Shown one piece after another: positions 25,797 to 33,998 of a stretch of 64,000 bases of DNA. The first letter of the stretch is position 1. Each line of letters opens with the position of its first letter. This stretch comes from Pseudomonas plecoglossicida NBRC 103162 = DSM 15088 (GTDB taxonomy: Bacteria > Pseudomonadota > Gammaproteobacteria > Pseudomonadales > Pseudomonadaceae): the NCBI RefSeq assembly GCF_000730665.1, contig NZ_BBIV01000012.1:109894-173893 (forward strand), given 5' to 3'. The notes under the pieces are model-generated. The model saw nothing but the letters and a program-made list of their open reading frames with translations. It did not search any database and was not told the DNA's origin. A program made the translations under genes and the position numbers.

Positions 25797-26117
25797 ATGA
25801 TCATCACCACCACCAGCCAGCTCGAAGGCCGCCCGATTGCCGAGTACCTCGGCGTGGTCAGCTCCGAATCGGTGCAGGGCATCAACTTCGTGCGCGATTT
25901 CTTCGCACGCTTTCGTGATTTCTTCGGCGGACGTTCGCAGACGCTGGAGAGCGCACTGCGCGAAGCCCGCGAGCAAGCCACCGAAGAACTCAAGGCGCGG
26001 GCACGGCAGTTGCAGGCCGATGCAGTGGTCGGCGTCGACTTCGAGATCAGCATGCCATCGGTGCAAGGTGGCATGGTCGTGGTGTTCGCCACCGGCACTG
26101 CCGTGCGCTTGAAATAG
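25797..26117 (+). CDS. YbjQ/UPF0145-family protein
   Basis: A 106-residue protein covering the whole YbjQ (DUF74) family: MIITTTSQLEGRPIAEYLGVVSSE at the N-terminus, a central helical REAREQATEELKARARQLQADAVVGVDF and a C-terminal beta strand VVVFATGTAVRL. The family forms pentamers; its function is not established. The ribosome-binding site CGGAG is 7 bases upstream. Confidence 0.92.
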   Translation: MIITTTSQLEGRPIAEYLGVVSSESVQGINFVRDFFARFRDFFGGRSQTLESALREAREQATEELKARARQLQADAVVGVDFEISMPSVQGGMVVVFATGTAVRLK

Positions 26118-26257
26118 ACGGCACTGCCGCTGGTCGGGAGCAGGAATGCTCGGCCAGGCAGTCTGCAAATGACCGACTAGTCTCACTTTCACAGGCTGCG
26201 TTTTTCCAGGCAAATCTGATTGTTGCCGGCGCAGTCGCCACTGGAGGGAGACAGGGC

Positions 26258-26446
26258 ATGAGCGAGTCCTTTTTCGAAGACATGAACGATGCGTTTCCGA
26301 TCAACAGCCAGGTGCGGTGCGGCCAGTCGGCATTTCGACTGGGCTTTGCCAACATGACCCTGGACGATTCGGAGCAACTGCAACCGGCACACCTGCAGCG
26401 CATCAAGAAGGGCCGTTTCACGCCACGGGTACCGACCAAAAAGTGA
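26258..26446 (+). CDS. Small conserved-looking protein of unknown function (62 aa)
   Basis: A 62-residue protein beginning MSESFFEDMNDAFPINSQVRCGQ, with a good GGAGGGAGA ribosome-binding site and a strong terminator 15 bases after the stop. It is acidic at the N-terminus and basic at the C-terminus, with no membrane segment or signal. I do not recognise a domain. The ribosome-binding site, terminator and isolated position support a real gene. Confidence 0.75.
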   Translation: MSESFFEDMNDAFPINSQVRCGQSAFRLGFANMTLDDSEQLQPAHLQRIKKGRFTPRVPTKK

Positions 26447-26460
26447 ACCCGCTCACACAA

Positions 26461-26486
26461 CCCCGCCCCCTGGCGGGGTTTTTCTT
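26461..26486 (+). terminator. Rho-independent terminator of the 62-aa gene
   Basis: A CCCCGCC/GGCGGGG stem with a 4-base loop is followed by TTTTTCTT. Confidence 0.92.
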
Positions 26487-26591
26487 GTCGTTGCTTGATC
26501 CGAAGCATGGTAACGGCGGGTTGCGCTCGCCGAGCCCTGGCACTTGTGGTTTTCTGTGGCGACATCTCAGGCAAGGAAGGAGTGAGGTTCC

Positions 26592-26891
26592 ATGCGAGTC
26601 AGGGAAAGAACCTACTGGAAGTGGGCGGATGCGCAGTTGCACAGCCGCTGCCACGATGAAGCATTGAGCGATGGTACAACCCTTGATGTGCAGGTGCGCT
26701 TGTCGCGCCTCGGTGCCACGCAATTGTTTCTGGGGCTGTACGGTGAGGATGGCAGGGCATTGCTGGAAGAGTACTACCCGTCGCGGCCTGGCGAGACCAT
26801 GACCCGCGCGCTGGTGTGGGGTGTCGACCGGGCGAGGGCGCTGGCGACCGGTGCGCTGGAATTGCCGCAGCCGCAACGACGGCGGGCATGA
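26592..26891 (+). CDS. Hypothetical protein (99 aa)
   Basis: A 99-residue protein with a GGAAGGAG ribosome-binding site. A hydrophilic, mixed alpha/beta sequence (TYWKWADAQLHSRCHDEALSDG, then RLGATQLFLGLYGEDGRALLEEYY) ends in a basic tail QPQRRRA. It has no signal peptide or transmembrane region, and I recognise no domain. The gene stands alone. Confidence 0.68.
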   Translation: MRVRERTYWKWADAQLHSRCHDEALSDGTTLDVQVRLSRLGATQLFLGLYGEDGRALLEEYYPSRPGETMTRALVWGVDRARALATGALELPQPQRRRA

Positions 26892-26894
26892 AAA

Positions 26895-26918
26895 AGCCCG
26901 GCCTGTGCAGGCCGGGCT
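26895..26918 (-). terminator. Rho-independent terminator of the 26938-27270 gene
   Basis: An AGCCCGGCCTG/CAGGCCGGGCT stem is followed on the minus strand by TTTTTC. It lies 20 bases past the minus-strand stop codon and partly backs up the convergent gene. Confidence 0.88.
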
Positions 26919-26937
26919 CAGTAAGCGGTGCGATCAC

Positions 26938-27270
26938 TCAGTTGAGCGGTTCGATCACCTTGATTGCCTGCCGCTCACGGGCGGCGGGCCATTCTTGTTG
27001 CAGGGTCTGCAGCACGCGACCGACGAACTCGGTGTCGGCGGCGGCCTTCTTGCCGACGTAGCCCTGGCCACGACGGTAGACCTTGAAGCGGGCGCGCATG
27101 CTGGGCAGGTGCGCTTCGAATTCATCTTCCACGGTGTTCGGCGGCAGGCGGTCGAGACGCACTTCGCCGGTTTGGCTGACCCACAGCAAATGGTCGTCAA
27201 GGCTGTCCTTGCGCATCGCGAACAGCTGGGCCAGTTGGTCGATCGTCGGTTTGTTGTTCAAGTTCATCAT
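26938..27270 (-). CDS. Hypothetical cytosolic protein (110 aa)
   Basis: A 110-residue protein starting MMNLNNKPTIDQLAQLFAMRKDSLDDHLLWVSQTGEVRLDRLP. It is charged, with no signal or membrane segment, and the domain is not recognised. The start at 27270 has GGGGG just upstream; MM could also initiate at 27267, and an ATG at 27288 is less well placed. It has its own terminator, so it is likely monocistronic. Confidence 0.78.
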   Translation of the reverse strand: MMNLNNKPTIDQLAQLFAMRKDSLDDHLLWVSQTGEVRLDRLPPNTVEDEFEAHLPSMRARFKVYRRGQGYVGKKAAADTEFVGRVLQTLQQEWPAARERQAIKVIEPLN

Positions 27271-27566
27271 AAAGCCCCCATTACCCATTGTTTGGTGTTT
27301 TTCACAGTTGGCGCCACGACGTGTAGCGCACTACCAAGGCTGCTACAGCAGCATCGCAACAGGGGCTTTCTCACGCTGCCTTTTGGACAGTTCCCTCTCC
27401 ACGGACGGCCTGCGTTACCGCGCAGGCCGTCTGGAACACCCTTGCCACCGCTCCCGATCAGGGAGACGGCTTCATCATGCCCAAGGGCGATGAACGGCGT
27501 CAACCGTTTTGTAGTGAATATTTTTATGCACTACATCTTGTCCGACAATCCGCTCGCGAAGGTCTG

Positions 27567-28715
27567 TCAGAGGTCGATGCTGGAGAGAATCCGGTAGGCG
27601 GCGCGCACCCGTGCTTCGTTCGGGTAATTGCGGTTGGCGAGCAATATGATGGCCTTGCCTTCGCCTGGAATGAACGCGGCATACGCGCCAAAACCACTGG
27701 TCGATCCGGTCTTGTTGTACCAGGCCTGGGGCGAAGCGGGCAGGGCCGGGTCGAGGCGGCGGGTGGGTTGGGGTTCGAGGGCAAAACTGGCACTGTTGCC
27801 ATCGACCAGGGTGTCGAGCGACACCGGGTAGGCGTAGCGCTCCCAGCCGAGCCCTTGAACCATGGCGCCTACCTGGAAGTAGCCAGCCTGGGTGATGGCG
27901 GCAGCTTCGCGCAACGCGGGCTTCAATTCGGCCGGTTGCATGTTCAGGCGCACAAAGCGCAGCAGGTCGCGGGCGTTGGTCTTGATGCCGTAGGCCGCAT
28001 CGGCATAGGGGCCGGGGTTGACGCGCACGGGCCGGTCTTTCGCGTCGTAACCCTGGGCATACGACTTCTGTGCGTGCGCCGGCACCTGCAGGTAGGTGTG
28101 TTGCAAGCCCATCTGCGGCAACAGGCCTTGGCTCATGAGTTCGCTGAACGGTTGTTGCTGTGCGCGTGCGGCGAGGTCGCCGAACAGGCCCAGGCTTGGG
28201 TTCGAATAGCAGCGCCGGGTGCCGTGTACGGTGCGTGGCTTCCAGTTGCGCAGGAAGTCCAGCGCCTGGCTGTCGGTCTGCACCTCGTCGGGGAACTGCA
28301 GCGGCAGGCAATCGGCGCTGTAGGCACCGAGTTCCAGCACGTTGGCGTCACCCAGCGGGGTGCCGGCCAGAGCCGGTTGATAGCGTCGGGCCGGTGCCTG
28401 CAGGTCGAGCTTGTCCTCGGCGCTGGCGAGGGCGGCCAGGGTGGCGGTGTAGGTCTTGCTCAGCGAGCCGATCTCGAACAGCGTATCGGCAGTAACCGGT
28501 GCACTTGTCGCCTTGCTCGCCACGCCATAGCTGAAGTAATGCGCCTGGCCGTTGGCGAACACCGCTACCGCCATGCCGGCAATAGCGTGCTCCCGCATCA
28601 CCGGTTCGATCACTTCGTCCACCTGGGTCTTCAGTGACCTGCCAGCCTGCGCGGCAGTGCTGCCCAAGGCTAGGGCGGTGGCGGCGAGAAGCGGTAGAAG
28701 ACGGGCGAGAGCCAT
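27567..28715 (-). CDS. ampC: Class C beta-lactamase (AmpC)
   Basis: A 382-residue precursor with a signal peptide (cleavage near TAAQA, residue 24). All class C motifs are present: S84-L-S-K87, Y170-S-N172 and K335-T-G337. The LPLQFPDEVQ segment is typical of Pseudomonas AmpC. It hydrolyses cephalosporins and penicillins in the periplasm. Unusually, Cys136 (DCLPLQ) and Cys169 (RRCYSN) lie near the active site and could pair. No ampR gene is adjacent; the divergent neighbour is a transporter. Confidence 0.93.
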   Translation of the reverse strand: MALARLLPLLAATALALGSTAAQAGRSLKTQVDEVIEPVMREHAIAGMAVAVFANGQAHYFSYGVASKATSAPVTADTLFEIGSLSKTYTATLAALASAEDKLDLQAPARRYQPALAGTPLGDANVLELGAYSADCLPLQFPDEVQTDSQALDFLRNWKPRTVHGTRRCYSNPSLGLFGDLAARAQQQPFSELMSQGLLPQMGLQHTYLQVPAHAQKSYAQGYDAKDRPVRVNPGPYADAAYGIKTNARDLLRFVRLNMQPAELKPALREAAAITQAGYFQVGAMVQGLGWERYAYPVSLDTLVDGNSASFALEPQPTRRLDPALPASPQAWYNKTGSTSGFGAYAAFIPGEGKAIILLANRNYPNEARVRAAYRILSSIDL

Positions 28716-28837
28716 GCAAAAAGGTCCTTTTTCGGAGGGGTGTCCGTTGAGCGACACCGGTGGGGCTTCCGGCGTTAGCGGGGAAAAGCTTCAAACCTTA
28801 TCGTCTGACCTTGCACAACGACAAGACGGAAACGGAT

Positions 28838-29830
28838 ATGAAGTATTTGCGCATGTTGTTCGACAACTTCACCCTGGCACTGCTCGGGGTGGTGTTGATC
28901 GCTACCGTGCTGCCCTGCTCGGGCGACGGCGCGGTCTATTTTGGCTGGCTGACCAACCTGGCCATCGGTCTGCTGTTCTTCCTGCATGGCGCCAAGCTGT
29001 CGCGCGAGGCGATCATCGCCGGTGCCGGGCACTGGCGCCTGCACCTGCTGGTGTTCTCCTGCACTTTCGTGCTGTTCCCGCTGCTGGGGATGGCGTTCAA
29101 GCCGTTGTTCGTACCGCTGGTGGGCAATGAACTGTACCTGGGCGTGCTGTACCTGTGCGCCTTGCCGGCTACGGTGCAATCGGCCATTGCCTTCACCTCG
29201 TTGGCGCGTGGCAATGTGCCGGCGGCCATCTGCAGCGCTGCCGCTTCGAGCCTGCTCGGTATCTTCCTCACACCGCTGCTGGTGATGATGCTGCTGGGCG
29301 CCAGTGGTGATACCGGTTCAGGCCTGGATGCAGTGCTCAAGATCACCCTGCAGTTGCTGGTGCCCTTCGTGGCTGGGCAGATTGCCCGCCGCTGGATCGG
29401 GGCATGGGTCAAGCGCAATGCGCGCTGGCTGAAGCTGGTGGACCAGGGTTCGATCCTGCTGGTGGTCTATACCGCGTTCAGCGAGGCGGTGGTCACCGGG
29501 CTGTGGCACACGGTTTCGCCGCAGCATCTGGCCGGCCTGTTCGCCGTGTGCGGCATCCTGCTGGCCGTGGTGCTGTTCGGCACGCGTCTGCTCGGCAAGG
29601 TGCTGGGCTTCAACCTGGAAGACCGCATCACCATCCTTTTTGCCGGCTCGAAGAAGAGCCTGGCCACGGGGGTGCCCATGGCCCAGGTCCTGTTCGTCGG
29701 CAGTGGCATCGGGGCGATGATCCTGCCATTGATGCTGTTTCACCAGATCCAGTTGATGGTGTGCGCGGTATTGGCGCAGCGCTATGCCAGCCGGGAACAA
29801 GCTACTGAGCAGGCACCGGCTGCTACCTGA
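28838..29830 (+). CDS. Bile acid:sodium symporter-family (SBF-like) transporter
   Basis: A 330-residue membrane protein with about ten helices. The N-terminus FDNFTLALLGVVLIATVLPCSG, the LPATVQSAIAFTSLARGN segment (the conserved broken-helix motif) and GSKKSLATGVPMAQVLF fit the SBF-like (PF13593) branch. Members are Na+-coupled carriers of organic anions; the substrate is unknown. The start at 28838 is preceded by an ACGGAAACGG purine run. Divergent from ampC. Confidence 0.88.
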   Translation: MKYLRMLFDNFTLALLGVVLIATVLPCSGDGAVYFGWLTNLAIGLLFFLHGAKLSREAIIAGAGHWRLHLLVFSCTFVLFPLLGMAFKPLFVPLVGNELYLGVLYLCALPATVQSAIAFTSLARGNVPAAICSAAASSLLGIFLTPLLVMMLLGASGDTGSGLDAVLKITLQLLVPFVAGQIARRWIGAWVKRNARWLKLVDQGSILLVVYTAFSEAVVTGLWHTVSPQHLAGLFAVCGILLAVVLFGTRLLGKVLGFNLEDRITILFAGSKKSLATGVPMAQVLFVGSGIGAMILPLMLFHQIQLMVCAVLAQRYASREQATEQAPAAT

Positions 29831-29845
29831 GGTAGCTGACCCCGT

Positions 29846-29869
29846 GCCGGTCTTTTCAGGGAGACCGGC
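29846..29869. terminator. Bidirectional terminator-like inverted repeat
   Basis: An inner stem GCCGGTCT/AGACCGGC (8-base loop) is framed by an outer AGGTAGC/GCTACCT pair (29830-29836, 29873-29879). It lies between the convergent SBF transporter and the metallopeptidase-like gene. Confidence 0.7.
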
Positions 29870-29873
29870 GTGG

Positions 29874-30467
29874 CTACCTGGCCTGCCCTGAACCGCGCTC
29901 GCGCAATGCCTTGGCAACCTCGGCCTCGATCTTGTAGGCCGGCCCTTCCAACTGCTGGTAGTCGCGCGTGTAGCGCCGGGCGAATTCCTCCACCCCCAGT
30001 TCCTGATACTGCTGCACATGCTTGAGCTCATGGGCCCACAGCGCCACATTGTCCTCGGCATCGCTGGCATGGCGGAAAATGATCGTGTCGATCAGTGTCA
30101 CCGCATTCACATCGGGGTTCTGCAGCAGGGCGGTGGCGGCGCTGACCTGCTGCTCGTCGCCTACCCGGAAGCGTGCGGCATCGAGCACGGCGAAGTCGTA
30201 CCAGGGTTCCAGCTGGGCGCGGATGTGCAGGGGAATGGGTTCGCTGCCGCTGGCGGTGGTTTCGTCGCGGGCCTGGCGCAAGGCGTAGGCCAGGCTGCTG
30301 GAAGCCAGGACTTCGACATCCTTGAGCACCTGGCCGGCTTGCCCGGGGTCGATTGGCGCGCAAAAGCAACCCATCAGGCACACTTGGTACTCGCCGGGTG
30401 GGCAGGCTTGCTCCGCCGAGGCCGTCATGCTCGCCAGCAGCACCAGCAATAGACTAGTGGCTCTCAT
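29874..30467 (-). CDS. Secreted DUF4157-like protein with HExxH motif
   Basis: A 197-residue protein with a signal peptide (about residues 1-18). A zinc-protease-like HELKH motif at residues 146-150 lies in WAHELKHVQQYQELG, the pattern typical of DUF4157-type proteins, followed by FARRYTRDYQQLEGPAYKIE. A Cys-rich N-terminal patch (CPPGEYQVCLMGCFC) probably forms disulfides. Function and substrate are unknown. Its start overlaps the end of the TetR gene by 14 bases, so it is translationally coupled to the regulator. Confidence 0.75.
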   Translation of the reverse strand: MRATSLLLVLLASMTASAEQACPPGEYQVCLMGCFCAPIDPGQAGQVLKDVEVLASSSLAYALRQARDETTASGSEPIPLHIRAQLEPWYDFAVLDAARFRVGDEQQVSAATALLQNPDVNAVTLIDTIIFRHASDAEDNVALWAHELKHVQQYQELGVEEFARRYTRDYQQLEGPAYKIEAEVAKALRERGSGQAR

Positions 30468-31017
30468 TCAGCGCCCTGTCAACGAAGCTGCGGCTGGCAT
30501 CCAGCACTTGGGATTGCACCGTTTCGCTGGCCAGCATGCGGCCGACCACCAATGCGCCGACGCACTGGCTGATCAGGGCCCAGGCCAGGGCCTCATCGGC
30601 CAGTGTCTCGCTCCAGGCGGCGTGCAAGCCGACCAGCCAATGTTCGGCTTCTTCTCTGACCGATCGTTCGGCCCGAGCAATCTCCACCCCCAATGGTGGC
30701 AACGGGCAACCGCCTTCGGCATCGTGCAGGTGGGCCAGGCTCAGGTACTGCTGCAGGCAGCGCGCCAAGCGCTCTCGACTGGCACCTTTCCGAGCCAGGC
30801 GCCCCAGCGGGCTGTTGCTCAGTTCCTGGCGGACCACCTCGGTGAACAGGTCATCCTTGGAGGGGAAGTGGTTGTAGAAGGCGCCGCCGGTCAGGCCTAT
30901 GGCCTTCATCAGCCCGGCCACTCCCGTGCTGGCAAAGCCGCCGCGCTTGGCCAGCGCACCGCTGCTGGCCAGCAGCTTGTCGCGGGTCTGTTGCTTGTGT
31001 TCGCTGGAATAGCGCAT
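30454..31017 (-). CDS. TetR-family transcriptional regulator
   Basis: A 187-residue protein with an N-terminal TetR HTH (TGVAGLMKAIGLTGGAFYNHFPSKDDLF, about residues 31-58). The C-terminal ligand domain resembles the TetR_C group of AcrR/NemR-like repressors. It is divergent from the SDR/isomerase pair, the most likely target, across an 87-bp AT-rich gap that contains a small palindrome. It is followed by the overlapping HExxH gene. Confidence 0.9.
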   Translation of the reverse strand: MRYSSEHKQQTRDKLLASSGALAKRGGFASTGVAGLMKAIGLTGGAFYNHFPSKDDLFTEVVRQELSNSPLGRLARKGASRERLARCLQQYLSLAHLHDAEGGCPLPPLGVEIARAERSVREEAEHWLVGLHAAWSETLADEALAWALISQCVGALVVGRMLASETVQSQVLDASRSFVDRALNESH

Positions 31018-31078
31018 GAAATCCCCTGGGCGCTGGCTTGACGTTGGGGGCGATCATAACATAGCGTTCGTTTACTAA

Positions 31079-31093
31079 TTGATCATTCATCAA
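31079..31093. promoter_or_regulatory. TTGAT-N5-ATCAA palindrome, possible TetR operator
   Basis: A short symmetric site just ahead of the SDR ribosome-binding site, in the gap shared with the divergent TetR gene. Confidence 0.3.
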
Positions 31094-31104
31094 TGGAGGC
31101 GCAC

Positions 31105-31836
31105 GTGACAGAACAACAAAAAGTGGTGCTGGTGGTGGGGGCGGGAGACGCCACGGGCGGAGAAATTGCCAAGCGCTTCGCCCGCGAGGGCTACATCGCT
31201 TGCGTGACCCGGCGCCAGGCGGACAAGCTGCAGCCTTTGCTGGAAGAAATTCGCGCCGCTGGCGGGCAGGCCCATGGCTTTGGCTCGGATGCGCGCAAGG
31301 AAGAGGAGGTGGCCGAACTGGTCGAGACGATCGAGCGCGATATCGGCCAGATCGAAGCCTTCGTCTTCAATATTGGCGCCAACGTGCCGTGCAGTATCCT
31401 TGACGAAACCCCACGCAAGTATTTCAAGATCTGGGAAATGGCCTGCTTCGCCGGCTTCCTGACCGCCCAGGCGGTAGCCCGGCGGATGGTCACCCGTGAG
31501 CGTGGCACCCTGCTGTTCACCGGCGCCACCGCTGGCACTCGCGGCGCGGCCGGTTTTGCCGCGTTCGCAGGCGCCAAACATGGCTTGCGAGCATTGGCCC
31601 AGAGCATGGCGCGGGAACTGGGGTCGCGCAACATCCATGTTGCCCATGTGGTGGTGGACGGTGCGATCGATACGGCGTTCATCCGCGACAGTTTCCCCGA
31701 GCGCTACGCCCTCAAGGCGCAAGACGGCATCCTCGACCCTGCGCACATTGCCGACAGCTACTGGTTCCTGCATGCCCAGCCGCGCGATGCCTGGACATTC
31801 GAACTGGACCTGCGCCCGTGGATGGAACGCTGGTAA
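31105..31836 (+). CDS. Short-chain dehydrogenase/reductase-like protein lacking the catalytic Tyr
   Basis: A 243-residue Rossmann protein (VVLVVGAGDATGGEIAKRFA, residues 7-26; FNIGAN in place of NNAG at 89-94). The SDR active-site segment reads FAAFAGAKHG: Phe154 stands where Tyr is expected, while Lys158 is kept, and the usual catalytic Ser position (about 141) is Ala. It is probably either a non-classical SDR or a non-catalytic relative. GTG at 31105 is preceded by GGAGG at 5 bases; the ATG at 31093 has no ribosome-binding site. It is followed 26 bp later by a DsbA-like isomerase. Confidence 0.85.
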   Translation: MTEQQKVVLVVGAGDATGGEIAKRFAREGYIACVTRRQADKLQPLLEEIRAAGGQAHGFGSDARKEEEVAELVETIERDIGQIEAFVFNIGANVPCSILDETPRKYFKIWEMACFAGFLTAQAVARRMVTRERGTLLFTGATAGTRGAAGFAAFAGAKHGLRALAQSMARELGSRNIHVAHVVVDGAIDTAFIRDSFPERYALKAQDGILDPAHIADSYWFLHAQPRDAWTFELDLRPWMERW

Positions 31837-31862
31837 CCCCTGGCCAACAAGGAGTGCATCAC

Positions 31863-32468
31863 ATGAGCAAGACCGTCGAATTCTTCTTCGACCTGGGCAG
31901 CCCTGCCAGTTACCTGGCCTGGACCCAACTACCCGACCTCTGCGCCCGTCATGGCGCGACGCTGTGCTACCGGCCGATGCTGCTTGGCGGGGTATTCCAG
32001 GCAACCGGCAATGCGTCGCCGGCGATGATCCCGGCCAAGGGGCGCTACATGTTCACCGACCTTGGCCGGTTTGCCGCACGCTATGGCGTGCCGTTCGGGC
32101 TGCCGCCGGGGTTTCCGCTCAATACCCTGGCGCTGATGCGCGGGGTGATCGGGACACAGTTGCAGGCGCCGACACGCTTCGAAGCGTTGCTGGCAGCGCT
32201 GTTCAACGGGTTGTGGGCTCACCGACGCAACCTTGGCGAGGCAGGGCTGCTGGAGGAGACGCTCACCCAGGCCGGGTTCGATCCGGTCGAATTTCACGCA
32301 TTGGCGGCAGATGGTGAAGTGAAGGCGGCGCTCAAGCAAGCGACCGAAGAGGCTGTGGCGCGCGGGGTATTCGGCGCGCCGACGTGCTTTGTCGAAGGAC
32401 AGATGTACTTCGGCCAGGATCGCCTGGACTTCGTCGAACAGGCGCTGGCTCGGCCGGAACGCCGCTAG
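31863..32468 (+). CDS. 2-hydroxychromene-2-carboxylate isomerase/DsbA-family protein
   Basis: A 201-residue thioredoxin-fold protein (FFFDLGSPASYLAWTQLPDL at the N-terminus; GVFGAPTCFVEGQMYFGQDRLDFVE at the C-terminus). This is the kappa-class GST/HCCA isomerase group; the conserved Ser of GSPASY replaces the DsbA CxxC. HCCA isomerases act in naphthalene-type degradation, but many homologues have other glutathione-dependent roles. AAGGAG precedes the ATG. It forms an operon with the SDR gene. Confidence 0.87.
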   Translation: MSKTVEFFFDLGSPASYLAWTQLPDLCARHGATLCYRPMLLGGVFQATGNASPAMIPAKGRYMFTDLGRFAARYGVPFGLPPGFPLNTLALMRGVIGTQLQAPTRFEALLAALFNGLWAHRRNLGEAGLLEETLTQAGFDPVEFHALAADGEVKAALKQATEEAVARGVFGAPTCFVEGQMYFGQDRLDFVEQALARPERR

Positions 32469-32487
32469 CGGTACCGGCAGCTTGCTG

Positions 32488-33033
32488 TCAGAAGTTGGCC
32501 GGGGTGTTGGCGCTGATGATCTCGGCCTCATCCTGGCCGATGTTCTTGAAACTGTGCGGCAGGGTCGTGGGGATGTAGTAGCCATCGCCAGAGTTGAGAA
32601 TGCTCACCTGGCCATCGACCCACAGTTCTACCGTGCCGCGGGTGACCAGGCCGCATTCCTCGCCTTCGGCATGCACGATCGGCTCGCCCGAATCGGCGCC
32701 TGGGGCATACAGTTCACGCAGCATGCGCATCTGCCGTGACTCGACACTGGCACCGACCAGCAGCATGCGCAGGCCGTTGCGGCCCAGATCCGGCTGTTCG
32801 CTGGCGCGGAACACGAAGCGCTCCTCCCGCACCGGTTCGTCGAAGCTGAAGAACTCCGCGAGCGTCATGGGGATGCCTTCGAGCAGTTTCTTGAGGGAAC
32901 TGACCGAAGGGCTGACGCGGTTCTGCTCGATCTGCGAGATCGTCGAGTTGGTCAATCCGCTGCGGCGGGCGAGCTCCCGCTGGGAGAGGTTGTTGCGTTC
33001 ACGCACCAGTTTGAGTCGTGTCCCCGTGTCCAT
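32488..33033 (-). CDS. XRE-cupin regulator, PuuR-like
   Basis: A 181-residue protein with an N-terminal HTH_XRE (LKLVRERNNLSQRELARRSGLTNSTISQIEQ, residues 8-38) and a C-terminal cupin (HAEGEECGLVTRGTVELWV, then DGYYIPTTLPHSFKNIG). Overall length and sequence resemble PuuR, the repressor of putrescine utilisation. No polyamine catabolic genes lie beside it in this window, so its targets are probably elsewhere. The MFS remnant lies just upstream. Confidence 0.85.
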   Translation of the reverse strand: MDTGTRLKLVRERNNLSQRELARRSGLTNSTISQIEQNRVSPSVSSLKKLLEGIPMTLAEFFSFDEPVREERFVFRASEQPDLGRNGLRMLLVGASVESRQMRMLRELYAPGADSGEPIVHAEGEECGLVTRGTVELWVDGQVSILNSGDGYYIPTTLPHSFKNIGQDEAEIISANTPANF

Positions 33034-33112
33034 AGCCGCCTTGTAATTAGAGGTGTTAAAAATAATGGGCGACGCATTAAAACACACTCTGCACGCTTGC
33101 GCGCTGTGCTTG

Positions 33113-33385
33113 TCAGGCCTGCTGCCCGCGCGGCATCGGCCACAGCCCGACCAGCAGCAACAGCAGGGCCACGGCCAGGAATGGCAGGCGTGGGTCAAGG
33201 GCATAGACCAGCGTCCCGGCCAGCGGACCGATTACTGCCCCCATGCCCTGGGCGGCGCCGATAGGGCCGATCAGGGCGACGAAGGCCATCATCGACATGG
33301 TGCAGGCCATCGTCACCAGTAACAGTGGTCGCACGTCCAGGGTGCGGGCGGGAACGAGGGTGGCAGAGTCCTTTGCGGCATTCAT
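33113..33385 (-). pseudogene. MFS transporter remnant, internally deleted
   Basis: A 90-codon open frame. It begins like an MFS carrier N-terminus (VRPLLLVTMACTMSMMAFVALIGPI, residues 18-42) and passes directly into sequence typical of a late MFS helix pair (GMGAVIGPLAGTLVYALDPRLPFLAVALLLLLVGLW). About 300 residues expected between them are missing, and the joint is in frame. It could at most make a three-helix product. I read it as a pseudogene from an internal deletion. Confidence 0.7.
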
Positions 33386-33464
33386 GGGGCAGTCCAGGGC
33401 AGTTCGACAGGCAAGATTAATGAGAACACTTATTGAATGTCGAGCCTGCCCGGGCTATTCGCCA

Positions 33465-33998
33465 TCATTCGCCGCGGTGCACCGGCCCCGGCCACATGCT
33501 GCGCAATACGCCATCCCGGCGTACCAGTGCGTGCATCAGTGCAGCCCCGAGGTGCACCAGCACGGTGGCGAACAACAGGTAGCCGGCCCAGCCGTGGGCC
33601 TGGCGCAGCACCGCGTACAGTTGCAGGTCATGCGGGGCGATGGCGGGGAGCTGGAACGGGCGAGGGTAACCGCCTGCCGACAACATGGCCCAGCCCAGTA
33701 GCGGCATGGCCAGCATCAAGCCATAGAGCAGCAGGTGCGAGGCGCCCGCGGCAAAGCGTTGCAGGGGCGGCAGGTCGCGGGGCAGCGCAGGATGGGGCAG
33801 GAACAGGCGCAGGCCGATGCGTATCAGCACCAGCACCAGAAGCGCAACGCCCGTGGCCTTGTGCAGCTCGATCAGCAGCGGGTGGCGCGGCGACAGGTCG
33901 GCAACCATGCTCACGCCAATGAACAGCATGGCAATGATCAGGATCGCCATCAGCCAGTGCAGCAGACGGTGCAGCGGGTGGAAGGCGTGCGGATTCAT
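33465..33998 (-). CDS. Cytochrome b561-family protein
   Basis: A 177-residue protein with four transmembrane helices and b561 His ligands (LHRLLHWLMA near residue 11, LHKATGVALL near 46, ASHLLLYGLML near 87, QAHGWAGYLLF near 143). It transfers electrons across the inner membrane. Its start overlaps the catalase-like stop by 4 bases, so the two are translationally coupled, and it likely delivers electrons to the periplasmic peroxidase. The operon is divergent from an ECF sigma factor gene. Confidence 0.9.
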   Translation of the reverse strand: MNPHAFHPLHRLLHWLMAILIIAMLFIGVSMVADLSPRHPLLIELHKATGVALLVLVLIRIGLRLFLPHPALPRDLPPLQRFAAGASHLLLYGLMLAMPLLGWAMLSAGGYPRPFQLPAIAPHDLQLYAVLRQAHGWAGYLLFATVLVHLGAALMHALVRRDGVLRSMWPGPVHRGE

